Positions 23,842 through 33,121 of a DNA stretch of 64,000 nt are shown here, piece after piece; position 1 is the first letter of the stretch, and each line of letters opens with the position of its first letter. The stretch is from assembly GCF_000526375.1 (NCBI RefSeq), contig NZ_JAFY01000007.1, forward strand, positions 1 through 64,000, written 5' to 3'. Made by a program: the position numbers and the translations under genes. The notes under the pieces were generated by a model. The model did no database searches and had not been told where the DNA came from. It saw only the letters and a list, made by a program, of their open reading frames with translations. Source of the DNA: Aminiphilus circumscriptus DSM 16581 (lineage in GTDB: Bacteria; Synergistota; Synergistia; Synergistales; Aminiphilaceae).

Positions 23842-24360
23842 TCAGGATGAGTGGATCAGGTCTCCCGTAACGGCGCCGGTGGCACGGCGCAGGTCCTCGG
23901 GCTCCAGGACGATCTGGCAGCCCCGGACTCCGGCGCTCACGGAAATGCGCCCGCCGAGGGGAAAGGCGGGAACGGTGCTCCAGCTTCCGGGGTCCGCATG
24001 GAACGCGCTTTCATCGAGAAAGTAGGGGTAGGTCTTCTTCATGCCCAGAGGGGAGACACCCCCGCGGATGTATCCCGTGAGGGGCTGCACTTCCTTGAGG
24101 GCTACCAGTTCCACCCGCTTGTTGCCGCTCAAGGCGGCGAGTTTCTTCAGATCCAGCTCCGCGCCGCCGGGAATGGACGCCACGAGCACACCCGTGCGGT
24201 CGCCTCTGGCCACGAGCGTCTTGAAGACCCGCTCCAGCGGCATGCCCACCTTGGAGGCGACGTTCTCGGCGCTCACGTCCTCTTCGTCCACGGGATATTC
24301 CATCAGTTCGTAGGGTATACCCAGCTTGTCCAGAAGCCGCACGGCGTTCGTCTTTTTCAT
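23842..24360 (-). CDS. ybaK: Cys-tRNA(Pro)/Cys-tRNA(Cys) deacylase
   Basis: The 172-residue single-domain protein matches YbaK/EbsC editing enzymes: TNAVRLLDKLGIPYEL, VFKTLVARGD with the catalytic Lys, SIPGGAELDLKKLA, GGVSPLGMKK and GRISVSAGVRGCQIVL. It hydrolyses Cys mischarged on tRNA-Pro. The start at 24360 has GGAGGA upstream on the minus strand. It is convergent with the ROK gene and the last gene of a short minus-strand unit with the TPR gene upstream. Confidence 0.95.
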   Translation of the reverse strand: MKKTNAVRLLDKLGIPYELMEYPVDEEDVSAENVASKVGMPLERVFKTLVARGDRTGVLVASIPGGAELDLKKLAALSGNKRVELVALKEVQPLTGYIRGGVSPLGMKKTYPYFLDESAFHADPGSWSTVPAFPLGGRISVSAGVRGCQIVLEPEDLRRATGAVTGDLIHSS

Positions 24361-24402
24361 GGGATTCCTCCGGAAACGATCAATGGCACGCGATGTGCCG
24401 TG

Positions 24403-25206
24403 TCACTTGCCCAGAACCGTCATTCCCGTCGCTGTCGCGGCGGCGGGGAGCGTCGGTGTTTCCTCCAGCCCGGGAAGATCCGCCAAGTGCCGCAGGGAGG
24501 GATCGAGGTGCAGGGCGGTGCGACGGGCTTCCTCGCCCAGGGGGGCGAAGCCGAGCATGTCGTAGATGCGCGCCAGCTCCCAATGGGCCTGGCTGTAGTT
24601 CGGATTGATGCGAACGGCCTCGCACATGCTTTCCGCCGCGTCGTTCCACCGGTGCAACCCCATGAGGGCCCGTCCCCGCTGGTAGTGGAATTCCGGATAG
24701 GCGACGAAGGAGGGGTGTTTGGAGAGAATCTCCTCGAAGCATCCCAGGGCGTTGTCCCACCTTCCCAGGGCGTTGCAGGCGGTGCCGAGGATGTACCGGG
24801 CGATGGAGTAGTCCGGACGAAGGGCCAGTGCTCGCTCCAGGGCTTCCGCGGCTTGTTCGTGACGCTCCAGCCCTTCGAGCGCGAGCCCGAGTTCCGCCCA
24901 GGCTGCGGCGAAACCCGCGTCGGCTTCCACTGCTCGGCGAAAGGCCGCGACGGCGTCGTCGATGCGCCGACGCCGCAGGAGGTCGATGCCCTCGCTGTAG
25001 GCCTGGCGTGCCGTCATGTGCTGCGCGGGAGAAGTGGAGGAAGAAGGACTCTGTGCCCAAGAGATGCGGCAAAGAGGATCGGTCAATGCTAGAATGGCGA
25101 AGACGAGAACGCATCGCTGCCACATCGGACAGGAAATGCCGTTCCTTGTCCGTTCCGACGCGAGGCTGGCCGGTTTTCCCCAGTGCGAGGGAAGAGACGT
25201 TTCCAT
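24403..25206 (-). CDS. Secreted or membrane-anchored TPR protein
   Basis: After a hydrophobic segment (QRCVLVFAILALTDPLC) and an AQS cleavage-like site, the protein carries four to five tetratricopeptide repeats (AYSEGIDLLRRRRIDDAVAA, AELGLALEGLERHEQAAEAL, YILGTACNALGRWDNALGCF, YQRGRALMGLHRWNDAAES). These make a scaffold for protein-protein contacts outside the cytoplasm. The start is ambiguous: ATG 25206 has AAAGGGG 11 bases upstream but gives a long N-region, whereas ATG 25125 starts right at the hydrophobic segment without a good SD. Partner unknown. Confidence 0.75.
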   Translation of the reverse strand: METSLPSHWGKPASLASERTRNGISCPMWQRCVLVFAILALTDPLCRISWAQSPSSSTSPAQHMTARQAYSEGIDLLRRRRIDDAVAAFRRAVEADAGFAAAWAELGLALEGLERHEQAAEALERALALRPDYSIARYILGTACNALGRWDNALGCFEEILSKHPSFVAYPEFHYQRGRALMGLHRWNDAAESMCEAVRINPNYSQAHWELARIYDMLGFAPLGEEARRTALHLDPSLRHLADLPGLEETPTLPAAATATGMTVLGK

Positions 25207-25514
25207 GGAAAAGAAGCCCCTTTCGTCTCGTATGGATCTGTGCGACAACATGTGATACAAAACCCGGAAAAGCGTGATATCGTGATGCGGGTCACGGCGT
25301 TGAAGGCCGACGACAGATTCTTCTTTGGGATGAAAGAAAAGTCAATATGCCGGAAGTCCCTATCTGCCGCTGGAATGCGTCAGGAGCGAGGGATTTCCCG
25401 GGAGAAAACCCTTTGCCGTGAGGGCGGTGAAGGGTGGGAGAACATGCGGTGCGCGGAGAGGCCTGGATATGTTGGAGGACGCCGGAACACGGCAATAAGG
25501 AGGTGCGAGAGCGC

Positions 25515-26219
25515 ATGGAGGCAAGCGGAAACGGCTGGACCAGGGAGACGCTGGCGGGCACCATCGATTCGACGTTGTTGCACCCGGGGGCCATGCCGGA
25601 GGATATTCGTCGGCTCTGTGAGGAGGCGATGGAGTATCACTTCGCGTCGGTCTGTGTCAACCCCTGCTACGTGGCGTTTGCGGCGGAGCATCTTTCCGGG
25701 AGCGATGTGGCGGTGTGCACGGTGGTCGGCTTCCCGCTGGGCGCGAACCTTTCCGACGTCAAGGCTCAGGAGGCGCTCTTCGCCCTCCGGGATGGCGCTC
25801 GGGAACTCGATATGGTGCTCAACGTGGGACTTCTCAAGGCGGGTGACCTCTCCGGCGTGGAGGAGGACATCCGGGCCGTCACGGAATGCGCCCGGGGAGA
25901 GGGAGCGCTTGTGAAGGTGATCATCGAGGCCTGTCTTCTCGACGACGGTGAGAAGGTGGCCGCCTGTGGCGCGGTGGAACGGGCCGGAGCGCTGTTCGTG
26001 AAGACCTCAACGGGGTTCGGCAAGGGCGGCGCCACGGTGGAGGATGTGCGGCTCCTGCGGCGCACGGTGGGCAACCGCATGGGGGTGAAGGCGTCGGGGG
26101 GCATCCGTATCCTGGAGGATGCCCTCCGGATGCTCGACGCGGGGGCGAGCCGCCTTGGAACGTCTTCCGGGGCTGCCATCATCGAGGCGCTTCCACGGAG
26201 GGGACATCTTTCGGCCTGA
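25515..26219 (+). CDS. deoC: Deoxyribose-phosphate aldolase
   Basis: This 234-residue TIM barrel has the Schiff-base Lys163 in FVKTSTGFGKGGAT, the proton-relay Asp99 in ELDMVLNVG and Lys in MGVKASGGIR, plus DSTLLHP near the N-terminus. It cleaves 2-deoxyribose-5-phosphate to acetaldehyde and glyceraldehyde-3-phosphate. ATG 25515 has AGGAGGTG 9 bases upstream; the longer frame from 25434 is not supported. It stands just ahead of the nucleoside importer, consistent with deoxynucleoside catabolism. Confidence 0.96.
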   Translation: MEASGNGWTRETLAGTIDSTLLHPGAMPEDIRRLCEEAMEYHFASVCVNPCYVAFAAEHLSGSDVAVCTVVGFPLGANLSDVKAQEALFALRDGARELDMVLNVGLLKAGDLSGVEEDIRAVTECARGEGALVKVIIEACLLDDGEKVAACGAVERAGALFVKTSTGFGKGGATVEDVRLLRRTVGNRMGVKASGGIRILEDALRMLDAGASRLGTSSGAAIIEALPRRGHLSA

Positions 26220-26542
26220 CCGTCGGGAGGGATTCGGCAGGAAGCGCGCTGCGGAGAAGAAGGCTTTGGATCTCGCCCGACGTTGACGGACGGATGCGGG
26301 GCGAGCTCCGAAAGCGCGCTTCCCCGGTGGAAACGTCGCAGAGACGGTCACTCCCGGTGCGGAAGCGCAACGGAGCATGGGAGAGCATCGAGAAGCTGAC
26401 TCTTTGTCTTGCATGTTCGCCGTTGAGGCGGTAGCATCGTGGCAAGCGGTATGGAACGAACCGGTGGGCGGCTTCGGAGAGCGGGAGCTTTTTCCCGCCC
26501 CGGAGCGATGGCGACGGAAGAACGAAAGGACGATGGAAAGTC
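26220..26542 (+). other. 323-base leader before the nucleoside importer
   Basis: No gene is supported. A moderate promoter lies at 26409-26437. I looked for a purine-type riboswitch and saw no matching core. Confidence 0.5.
26409..26437 (+). promoter_or_regulatory. Moderate promoter of the nucleoside-import operon
   Basis: TTGCAT (26409-26414), a 17-base spacer and TAGCAT (26432-26437), about 105 bases ahead of the substrate-binding protein gene. Confidence 0.4.
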
Positions 26543-27610
26543 ATGCAAATGCACATCTGCGGTAACGGAAAAGGAACAGAAGCGGGAGGGCGTTTCTTCC
26601 GGAGGATGGGCGGTATCGTCGCTGTTCTGGGTATGTTCGTTCTTGCGGTGTCGGTCGCCCTCGCGCCGGGAGTCGCCTCGGCGGAAGTCTCCATCGCCAT
26701 GATCACCGACGTGGGGGGCGTGAACGACCAGTCGTTCAACCAGTCCGCCTGGGAGGGATTGCAGCGGGCGGAGAAGGAGTTGGACGTGAAGGTCGCCTAC
26801 ATCGAATCGAAGCAGGACGCGGACTACGGGCCGAACCTGGAGACACTCCTCGACGCGGGAACGGATCTGATCTGGGGAATCGGCTTCAAGATGGCCGACG
26901 TGGTGCTGGACGCGGCGAAGCAGAATCCCGACCAGAAGTACGCCATCATCGACTTCGCCTGGGACGAGACGCCGAAGAACCTCGTCGGTGTGGTTTTCAA
27001 GGCGGAGCAGGCGTCCTTCCTGGTGGGGTACATCGCTGGTAAGATGACGAAGACCGGCAAGGTCGGCTTTGTGGGAGGCATGTCCTTCCCGGTGATTTGG
27101 GGCTTCGAATACGGCTACCGGGCCGGGGTGATGCAGGCGAACAAAAACGTGGAGGTACTCGGTCAGTACGCGGAGTCCTTCACCGACGCGGCGAAGGGCA
27201 AGAGCATCGCCAACAGCATGTATCAGCAGGGGGCGGACATCGTGTTTCATGCCGCCGGCGGCGCGGGTGACGGCGTCATCGAGGCGGCGAGAGAACAGGG
27301 CAAGTGGGCCATCGGCGTGGACCGCGACCAGAACTATCTCGCGCCGGACAATGTGCTCACCAGCGCCATGAAGCGGGTGGACAACGCGATCTTCAACGTG
27401 GCGAAGGATCTCGTCGAGGGGAAATGGCAGGGAGGAAGCACCATCTCCTACGGTCTCGCCGAGGGCGGCGTGGACATCGCCCCCACCACGTCGAAGCACG
27501 TGGACGCGGCGCTTCTGGCCGATGTGGAGGCACTCAAGGCGCGCATCATCGCCGGAGAGATCGTGGTGCCTTTCTCCAAGGAGACCTTCGCGACCTTCGA
27601 AGTGAAGTAG
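26543..27610 (+). CDS. BMP-family nucleoside-binding protein of an ABC importer
   Basis: The 355-residue product has a signal peptide (FFRRMGGIVAVLGMFVLAVS, cleavage near ASAEV) and the BMP/PnrA-like periplasmic-binding fold. Signature stretches are DVGGVNDQSFNQSAWEG, LIWGIGFKMADVV, GKVGFVGGMSFPVI and FHAAGGAGDGVIEA. It lacks the lipobox Cys seen in Gram-positive relatives, so it is probably a soluble periplasmic protein, in keeping with a diderm host. It would capture purine nucleosides for the ABC genes at 27738-31701. The start is supported weakly (GGAAAG). Confidence 0.92.
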   Translation: MQMHICGNGKGTEAGGRFFRRMGGIVAVLGMFVLAVSVALAPGVASAEVSIAMITDVGGVNDQSFNQSAWEGLQRAEKELDVKVAYIESKQDADYGPNLETLLDAGTDLIWGIGFKMADVVLDAAKQNPDQKYAIIDFAWDETPKNLVGVVFKAEQASFLVGYIAGKMTKTGKVGFVGGMSFPVIWGFEYGYRAGVMQANKNVEVLGQYAESFTDAAKGKSIANSMYQQGADIVFHAAGGAGDGVIEAAREQGKWAIGVDRDQNYLAPDNVLTSAMKRVDNAIFNVAKDLVEGKWQGGSTISYGLAEGGVDIAPTTSKHVDAALLADVEALKARIIAGEIVVPFSKETFATFEVK

Positions 27611-27647
27611 GAAGCACACCTCGGAAGAAGCGTCTTTTCTTCCTTTC

Positions 27648-27688
27648 GTCGCAAAAGGGCGGCCCTGCACAGGCCGCCCTTTTGCGAC
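27648..27688 (+). terminator. Strong hairpin between binding protein and ABC genes
   Basis: GTCGCAAAAGGGCGGCC pairs exactly with GGCCGCCCTTTTGCGAC around a 7-base loop. There is no T-run after it, so partial termination is likely, keeping the binding protein more abundant than the ATPase and permeases. Confidence 0.65.
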
Positions 27689-27737
27689 AGGAGAAACGGA
27701 TGTGTGCGGTGTGCCGCATGTCGAAGGAGGTTGCCTC

Positions 27738-29354
27738 GTGGCCGGTTCCGGAAGGGGAGCGGATCTGAGGGAGAGAATGGGACGCACGTCCGGCGGGCCT
27801 GGCCCGGCGCATGGTGGGACCGCGGCGGAGATGGTGGAGATGCGGCGCATCACCAAACGCTTCGGATCCTTCACCGCCAACGACGCCATCGATCTTGCGG
27901 TGCGCCGCGGAGAGGTGCATGCTCTTCTGGGGGAGAACGGTGCGGGCAAGACCACCCTCGTGAATCAGCTCTACGGCCTGTACCAGCCCACGTCCGGAGA
28001 GATCCGCATCCGGGGCGAGCTGGTCCGCATGACCGATCCGAACGTGGCCATCTCCAGGGGGATCGGCATGGTACACCAGCACTTCATGCTCGTGAATCCC
28101 TTTTCGGTGGCGGAGAACATCGTGCTCGGAAGGGAGCCGGCGAAGGGATGTCTGGGCATTCTGGACATGCGGCGGGCCCGGGAGGAGGTGCGCCGCCTCT
28201 CGGAGCAATACGGTCTGGAGGTGGACCCGGAGGCGAAGATCGCGGACATCTCCGTGGGGATGCAGCAGCGCGTGGAGATTCTGAAGGCGCTCTACCGGGG
28301 CGCGGAACTTCTGATCCTCGACGAGCCCACGGCGGTGCTCACGCCCCAGGAGGTGCTCTTTCTCGGGGAGATCCTGCGCAATCTCACCGCCGAGGGACGG
28401 TCGGTGCTGTTGATTACCCACAAGCTCCGGGAGATCAAGGCCATGGCGGACCGCTGCACCATCATCCGCAGAGGCAAGCGGATCGATACGGTGGAGGTGG
28501 CCGCCGTGTCGGAGGGTGATCTGGCGGAGAAGATGGTGGGGCGTCCTGTGAGCTTCGCGGTGGCGAAGGGACCGTTCCGGCCCGGGGAGATCGTCCTTGC
28601 CGTGAAGGATCTTCGGGTGCGGTGCAACCGGGGACTTCCGCGCCTGAAAGGGCTCTCCCTGGAGGTGCGGGCCGGGGAGATCCTCGGGCTCGCCGGCGTG
28701 GACGGCAACGGCCAGAGCGAGCTGGTGGAGGCCCTGACGGGATTGCGGCGCGTCGAGTCGGGAGGAGTGTTCTTCCGGGGGGAGGAGATCACGAACCGTT
28801 CTCCCCGGGAGATCCTGGACAGGGGGATCGCCACGATTCCGGAGGACCGGCAGCGCCGTGGGCTCGTGGCGGACTTCTCCGTGGCGGAGAACCTGGTGCT
28901 CGAACGGGTGCGCCGGAAACCTTTCTCGAAGCGGGGCATTCTGGACCGAAAAGCCATTCGGGCCTTCGCGGAGGAGTTGATCCGGCGTTTCGACGTGCGG
29001 CCTCCTGCGGCGGAGCACCCGGCGAAAGCGCTCTCCGGGGGGAACCAGCAGAAGGTGATCATCGCCCGGGAAGTGTCGTCCGATCCGGAGCTGCTCATCG
29101 CTGCCCAGCCGACCCGGGGGCTCGACGTGGGAGCCATCGAATACGTGCACCGCGTGCTTACGGCGCAACGGGACCGGGGAAAGGCGGTGCTTTTGGTCTC
29201 TCTGGAGCTGGAGGAGATCCTCGCTCTGGCGGACCGCATTGCCGTGATCTGCGGAGGGCGCATCACGGGAGTGCTGGACCGGGACGAGGCGGAGGAGAGC
29301 ACCCTGGGGCTCCTCATGGCGGGCGGGAGGAATGCGGATGCGTGCGCGTCCTGA
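27738..29354 (+). CDS. Nucleoside ABC importer, tandem ATPase subunit
   Basis: This 538-residue protein carries two ABC domains. The first is complete: Walker A GENGAGKTT, signature ISVGMQQR and Walker B LLILDEPTAVL. The second is degenerate as in sugar/nucleoside importers (GVDGNGQSEL for Walker A, LSGGNQQKV for the signature, AAQPTRGLD for Walker B). It powers the permeases at 29496 and 30754. GTG 27738 has AAGGAGG 7 bases upstream and is the best start; ATG 27777 is an alternative. Confidence 0.93.
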   Translation: MAGSGRGADLRERMGRTSGGPGPAHGGTAAEMVEMRRITKRFGSFTANDAIDLAVRRGEVHALLGENGAGKTTLVNQLYGLYQPTSGEIRIRGELVRMTDPNVAISRGIGMVHQHFMLVNPFSVAENIVLGREPAKGCLGILDMRRAREEVRRLSEQYGLEVDPEAKIADISVGMQQRVEILKALYRGAELLILDEPTAVLTPQEVLFLGEILRNLTAEGRSVLLITHKLREIKAMADRCTIIRRGKRIDTVEVAAVSEGDLAEKMVGRPVSFAVAKGPFRPGEIVLAVKDLRVRCNRGLPRLKGLSLEVRAGEILGLAGVDGNGQSELVEALTGLRRVESGGVFFRGEEITNRSPREILDRGIATIPEDRQRRGLVADFSVAENLVLERVRRKPFSKRGILDRKAIRAFAEELIRRFDVRPPAAEHPAKALSGGNQQKVIIAREVSSDPELLIAAQPTRGLDVGAIEYVHRVLTAQRDRGKAVLLVSLELEEILALADRIAVICGGRITGVLDRDEAEESTLGLLMAGGRNADACAS

Positions 29355-29495
29355 ATCCTCCCGGTATGGCCTGAAAGGTTCGGCTGTGCGAGAGGGTGTT
29401 CCGGAGGCCGCTTCGAAACGGCGACCGTCGCTTCTCCCGGCAATTGCCGGCGCCGAAGCGGAGTGGCGTGGCATGCTCGTGCGAGGGGAGGTGCG

Positions 29496-30764
29496 ATGCG
29501 CATGGTGACGTCCCCGGGAAAGGAGCGCCGTCGGGTGTCGCCGCTGGTGGTGACGCTGCTCTCGGTGATGATGGGATTTGTCGTGGGAGGGCTCTTTCTC
29601 GCCGCCGCGGGGTACGATCCCTTCCGGGCCTTTTCGGTGGTCCTCAAGGGAATCTTTTCGAGGCCGAGCTACATGGCCTACACGGTCATCTACGCGACGC
29701 CGCTGATTCTCACGGGGCTCTCCGTGGCCTTCGCCTTCCGCACAGGGCTTTTCAACATCGGGGCGGAGGGGCAGTTCATCCTCGGTGCCCTGGCGGCGGC
29801 GCTCACGGGGGCCTTTGTGGAGCTGCCGCCGCTGGTGCACGCCGTTGTCGCCGCCGTGGCCGGAATGACCGCGGCGGCGCTCTGGGGCGCCCTCGCGGGA
29901 TTCCTCAAGGCCCGCTGGGGCGTGAACGAGGTGATCGGCACGATCATGCTCAACTGGATCGCTCTTTACTCCAACAACTTTATGGTCACGCGCCCGGGGA
30001 TCACCCGTGCCGCCGCCACCGCCACGGAGTTCGTCCGGGACTCGGCCCGCATCGAGTTTTTCCCCCTCTGGAAGACCGGCGAGGCAGGGCTTGCCTGGCG
30101 GGCGGCAAATCCCCTCTGGAGCGATGTGCTCCGAACGCCCTTCAACGCGGGCATTTTTCTGGCCCTTGGGCTGGCCTTTCTGTGTTGGTGGATCCTGAAT
30201 CGGACGGTCCTCGGATACGAACTGCGCGCTGTTGGATTTAACCCCGCCTGCGCGGAGTACGGCGGAATCGACGTGAAACGGAACGTCGTCCGCTCCATGG
30301 CGATTGCGGGAGCCCTTGCGGGTGCCGCCGGGGCGTTTCACGTCCTGGGATGGACGAGGCAGGCGGCGGAACTCGCCGCCATGGAGGGCTTCGGCTTCGA
30401 CGGCATCGCCGTGGCGCTCATCGGCAACAACACGCCTCTGGGGTGCGTCCTCAGCGGGTTGCTCTTCGGGGCTCTCAAGTACGGCGGCTCGAAACTGCAG
30501 TTCGCTCTGCGCGCTCCGACGGAAGTGGTGAACATCGTCATGGGGGCCATTGTCTTCTTCGTGGCCATGCCGCGGCTCGCTCCTCTCCTCGCGGAGCGGT
30601 GGAGGCGGAGGAAAGGCGGCGAAGGAGGGAGCGCTTCCGGCGGCCAGGAAAAGGAACGAAAAGAAAGCACGGACGACGCGATCTCGGAGGCGACGACAGA
30701 CGTGGGGGCGACAGAAGCGGAGACGACGAGCACCGGAGAGGAGGAACGCGGGCATGTTTCTTGA
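29496..30764 (+). CDS. Nucleoside ABC importer permease 1
   Basis: This roughly 422-residue protein has about nine membrane helices (VVTLLSVMMGFVVGGLFLAA, VIYATPLILTGLSVAFAF and others) and the permease motif NEVIGTIMLNWIALY followed by ARAAG/GFNPACAEYGGI. It pairs with permease 2. The last 55 residues form a hydrophilic, charged tail (RRRKGGEGGSASGGQEKE and an acidic Thr-rich end) absent from ordinary members; it overlaps permease 2's start and may be non-essential. SD GGGGAGGTG precedes ATG 29496. Confidence 0.9.
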   Translation: MRMVTSPGKERRRVSPLVVTLLSVMMGFVVGGLFLAAAGYDPFRAFSVVLKGIFSRPSYMAYTVIYATPLILTGLSVAFAFRTGLFNIGAEGQFILGALAAALTGAFVELPPLVHAVVAAVAGMTAAALWGALAGFLKARWGVNEVIGTIMLNWIALYSNNFMVTRPGITRAAATATEFVRDSARIEFFPLWKTGEAGLAWRAANPLWSDVLRTPFNAGIFLALGLAFLCWWILNRTVLGYELRAVGFNPACAEYGGIDVKRNVVRSMAIAGALAGAAGAFHVLGWTRQAAELAAMEGFGFDGIAVALIGNNTPLGCVLSGLLFGALKYGGSKLQFALRAPTEVVNIVMGAIVFFVAMPRLAPLLAERWRRRKGGEGGSASGGQEKERKESTDDAISEATTDVGATEAETTSTGEEERGHVS

Positions 30765-31701
30765 GAGCGTCGCCTTCATCCTGGGAACGACCCTCATGTA
30801 CGCCACGCCGCTTCTCTACGCGGCGCTCGGGGGCACCGTCTCGGAAAACGCGGGGGTGGTGAACATCGGCCTGGAGGGGATGATGACCTTCGGTGCCTTC
30901 GTGGGGGCCGCGGTGGGCTATTTCCTTCAGGACGCGTGGCTGGGTTTCGTCGCCGCGGGGGTCGCGGGGGGACTTTTGGCCCTGCTTCATGCCGTGGCCT
31001 GTGTGACCTTCAAGGCGAACCAGGTGGTCTCGGGCATCGCTCTGAACTTCATCGGCCCCGGCATCTCCTTGTTCTGCTCGCGGCTTCTCTTCGACGGGGC
31101 CACCCAGACGCTTGCCCTTCCGCTGGACGCCAAGATTTCACGCCCGCTGAACGGCGTTTTTCCCCAGAACGGCTTCTGGGACATGGTCCTCAATCAGTAT
31201 GCCACGGTCTACGTGGGATTTTTCCTGGCGGGAGTGCTCTGGTTCGTGCTCTATCGCACCCGTCTTGGGCTGCGGCTCCGCGCCGTGGGGGAGCATCCGA
31301 GGGCGGCGGACACCCTGGGTATCGACGTGGACCGCCTCAAGTACCTCGCGGTCGTCTCCGGCGGCGTGCTGGCGGGATTCGGCGGGGCCGCCATGAGCGT
31401 CGCCGTGGTCTCCCGCTTCAGCGCCACCCTCATCTGCGGACAGGGATTCATCGCGTTGGCGGCGATGATCTTCGGCAAATGGAAACCCCAGGGAGCGGCG
31501 GCGGCGTGTCTGCTCTTCGGCGCGGCCCAGGGACTGGTAGTCTTCATGGGACGGGCGGACATGCAGCGTCTCTTGCCCGTCCCCTCCCAGCTCCTGGCCA
31601 TGATTCCCTTCATCCTCACCCTTGCGATCCTCGTGGGGTTTGTGGGCAAGGCGGTAGCCCCCGCCGCGGATGGCATTCCCTACGAGAAGGACGCCGCCTG
31701 A
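30754..31701 (+). CDS. Nucleoside ABC importer permease 2
   Basis: This 315-residue membrane protein opens with LESVAFILGTTLMYATPLLY and carries GGTVSENAGVVNIGLEGMM and FKANQVVSGIALNFIGPGI, the conserved segments of the BMP-system second permease. ATG 30754 has GAGGAGG upstream and overlaps the end of permease 1 by 11 bases, indicating translational coupling. The next gene is convergent. Confidence 0.92.
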   Translation: MFLESVAFILGTTLMYATPLLYAALGGTVSENAGVVNIGLEGMMTFGAFVGAAVGYFLQDAWLGFVAAGVAGGLLALLHAVACVTFKANQVVSGIALNFIGPGISLFCSRLLFDGATQTLALPLDAKISRPLNGVFPQNGFWDMVLNQYATVYVGFFLAGVLWFVLYRTRLGLRLRAVGEHPRAADTLGIDVDRLKYLAVVSGGVLAGFGGAAMSVAVVSRFSATLICGQGFIALAAMIFGKWKPQGAAAACLLFGAAQGLVVFMGRADMQRLLPVPSQLLAMIPFILTLAILVGFVGKAVAPAADGIPYEKDAA

Positions 31702-31726
31702 GGCGGGGGTGCGCAGCCGGATTCGT

Positions 31727-33121
31727 TCAGCGCTCTTCCTGTGGTCCCGAAAGACGGCGGTCGATCTCCCGGATCAGTTCCTCCCGGGTGGGAACGAGGT
31801 TGTCGAAGACGATTTCGTTGTTGATGAGCAGCGTGGGGAGGGTGGAGACCCCCAGTTTCTGGGTGCGGCGGATTCCCGCGAGGCTCTTGATGAGCGTCTC
31901 CCGCCAGAGAAGCCGCTTTCCGTAGTGTTTTTCCACGCTCCGCACGGCCTCGCACATGTACTGGCAGGGAGCGCACCCCTCGGAATCGAGGGTGACGATC
32001 TCGATGAAAACTCTTCCGGGGACGATCTCCACCGGCTGTAGCTCCTCTCCGCTCTCGTCCGCGGCGCTCAGGGCCTGTTCGAGGGAGACGAATCCCGCCG
32101 TTTCCTGGGGGAGTTCGCCGAAGCGGACGAACCGTCCCACCGCCTCCAGATTGTACAGGGGCGTGTGAAAGGGAAGGTCGCAGCCGGGGGAGAGAATGTA
32201 GCCTTCCTTGCCGCCGATGTCGAGCCGCGTCGCCGCATCCCGGGCGCATTCGAGGGGCGAGCCGAAGAGCAGCGTCGTGGTGAGGGGCATGTTTCCCTCG
32301 AAGCTCACGTGGTGCTTTTTCGCCAGGTTCCGCACCAGCGCCAGGTCAACCTGTTCATCGAAGGCGACGGCATGGGGACCGCACTGCATCATGAGTTCGA
32401 TGTTCTTTGTCGCGTCGCCGCAACAGAAGAGCGAGGCGATGCCGCCTTTCTCCCGGATGGTGGCGATAACCGGCTCCAGGCAGGGGGCGACGAACTTCCG
32501 GAAGTGGCGGGGAGAGATCTGGCTCGTCATGGGGTCCACGATGGCCACCACGGGTGATCCCGTCTCGAGATACCACGCTGCGAGGCGGCAGGATGTGTCG
32601 CTGCAGAAGCGGAGGACTTCCTGGGCGTACTCGGGGTTTTCGATGAGATCCGTGAGAAAGGACTGTCCCGCCAGATGGAGCGCCAGCGTGAAGGGACCGC
32701 AGAGAAGGGAGAAGACCGCGAGCTGGTCTCCGATGGTGCGGACGAGTTCCCGGGTTGCCTCAAGACACAGGGGAATACGTCCCTGGTCCTTGGCGAGGGC
32801 GGGCAGGTCCGCCAGGGCCTTCCCCTCCTCCAGGATGTGGGAGGCCACGGCGGGAGGATTGTTCGGAGACCACTTGAGGCGGCATCCCAGCACTTCCGCC
32901 TCCACCTGGAGATCGAAGACGGAGCAGACGCCGTCGGCGAGGGTGCGCTCCGCCGCAAGGGTCACTCCCCGAACGATGGAGGAGGCGTCTTGAAGATAGG
33001 TCGTCGCGTCCTGTTCGAGAAGCCGAGCCGAATGGACCCCCGTGAAAGGGACCCAGGGGGTGCGTTCCACCGGTTCGAAGTGCAATGCCCGCAACACGAG
33101 TTCTTTTCCCGTCGTCATCAT
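31727..33121 (-). CDS. URO-D/MtaA-type corrinoid methyltransferase domain fused to a thioredoxin-like domain
   Basis: Residues 1-345 resemble MtaA/CmuA methyltransferases of the uroporphyrinogen decarboxylase superfamily (ELVLRALHFEPVERTPWVP, FLTDLIENPEYAQEVLRF, TLLFGSPLECARDAA, YILSPGCDLPFHTPLYNL). Candidate zinc ligands are Cys233/234 in FCCG and Cys314 in PGCD. From residue 365 a compact thioredoxin-like domain follows, with CAPC at 383-386, Cys390 and the cis-Pro-like VSTLPTLLINNE. Such enzymes move methyl groups between corrinoid proteins and a thiol. The fusion suggests redox or thiol handling coupled to transfer. The ATG overlaps the previous stop (ATGA). The methyl acceptor is unknown. 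Confidence 0.8.
   Translation of the reverse strand: MMTTGKELVLRALHFEPVERTPWVPFTGVHSARLLEQDATTYLQDASSIVRGVTLAAERTLADGVCSVFDLQVEAEVLGCRLKWSPNNPPAVASHILEEGKALADLPALAKDQGRIPLCLEATRELVRTIGDQLAVFSLLCGPFTLALHLAGQSFLTDLIENPEYAQEVLRFCSDTSCRLAAWYLETGSPVVAIVDPMTSQISPRHFRKFVAPCLEPVIATIREKGGIASLFCCGDATKNIELMMQCGPHAVAFDEQVDLALVRNLAKKHHVSFEGNMPLTTTLLFGSPLECARDAATRLDIGGKEGYILSPGCDLPFHTPLYNLEAVGRFVRFGELPQETAGFVSLEQALSAADESGEELQPVEIVPGRVFIEIVTLDSEGCAPCQYMCEAVRSVEKHYGKRLLWRETLIKSLAGIRRTQKLGVSTLPTLLINNEIVFDNLVPTREELIREIDRRLSGPQEER

Noticed and set aside
26220-26542. Possible purine riboswitch before the nucleoside importer
   Set aside because: No three-way-junction core or conserved loop pattern could be found.
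27546-30806. 1086-codon antisense frame over the ABC importer genes
   Set aside because: High-GC codon bias leaves the antisense frame open; the plus-strand genes have all expected ABC motifs and SD sites.
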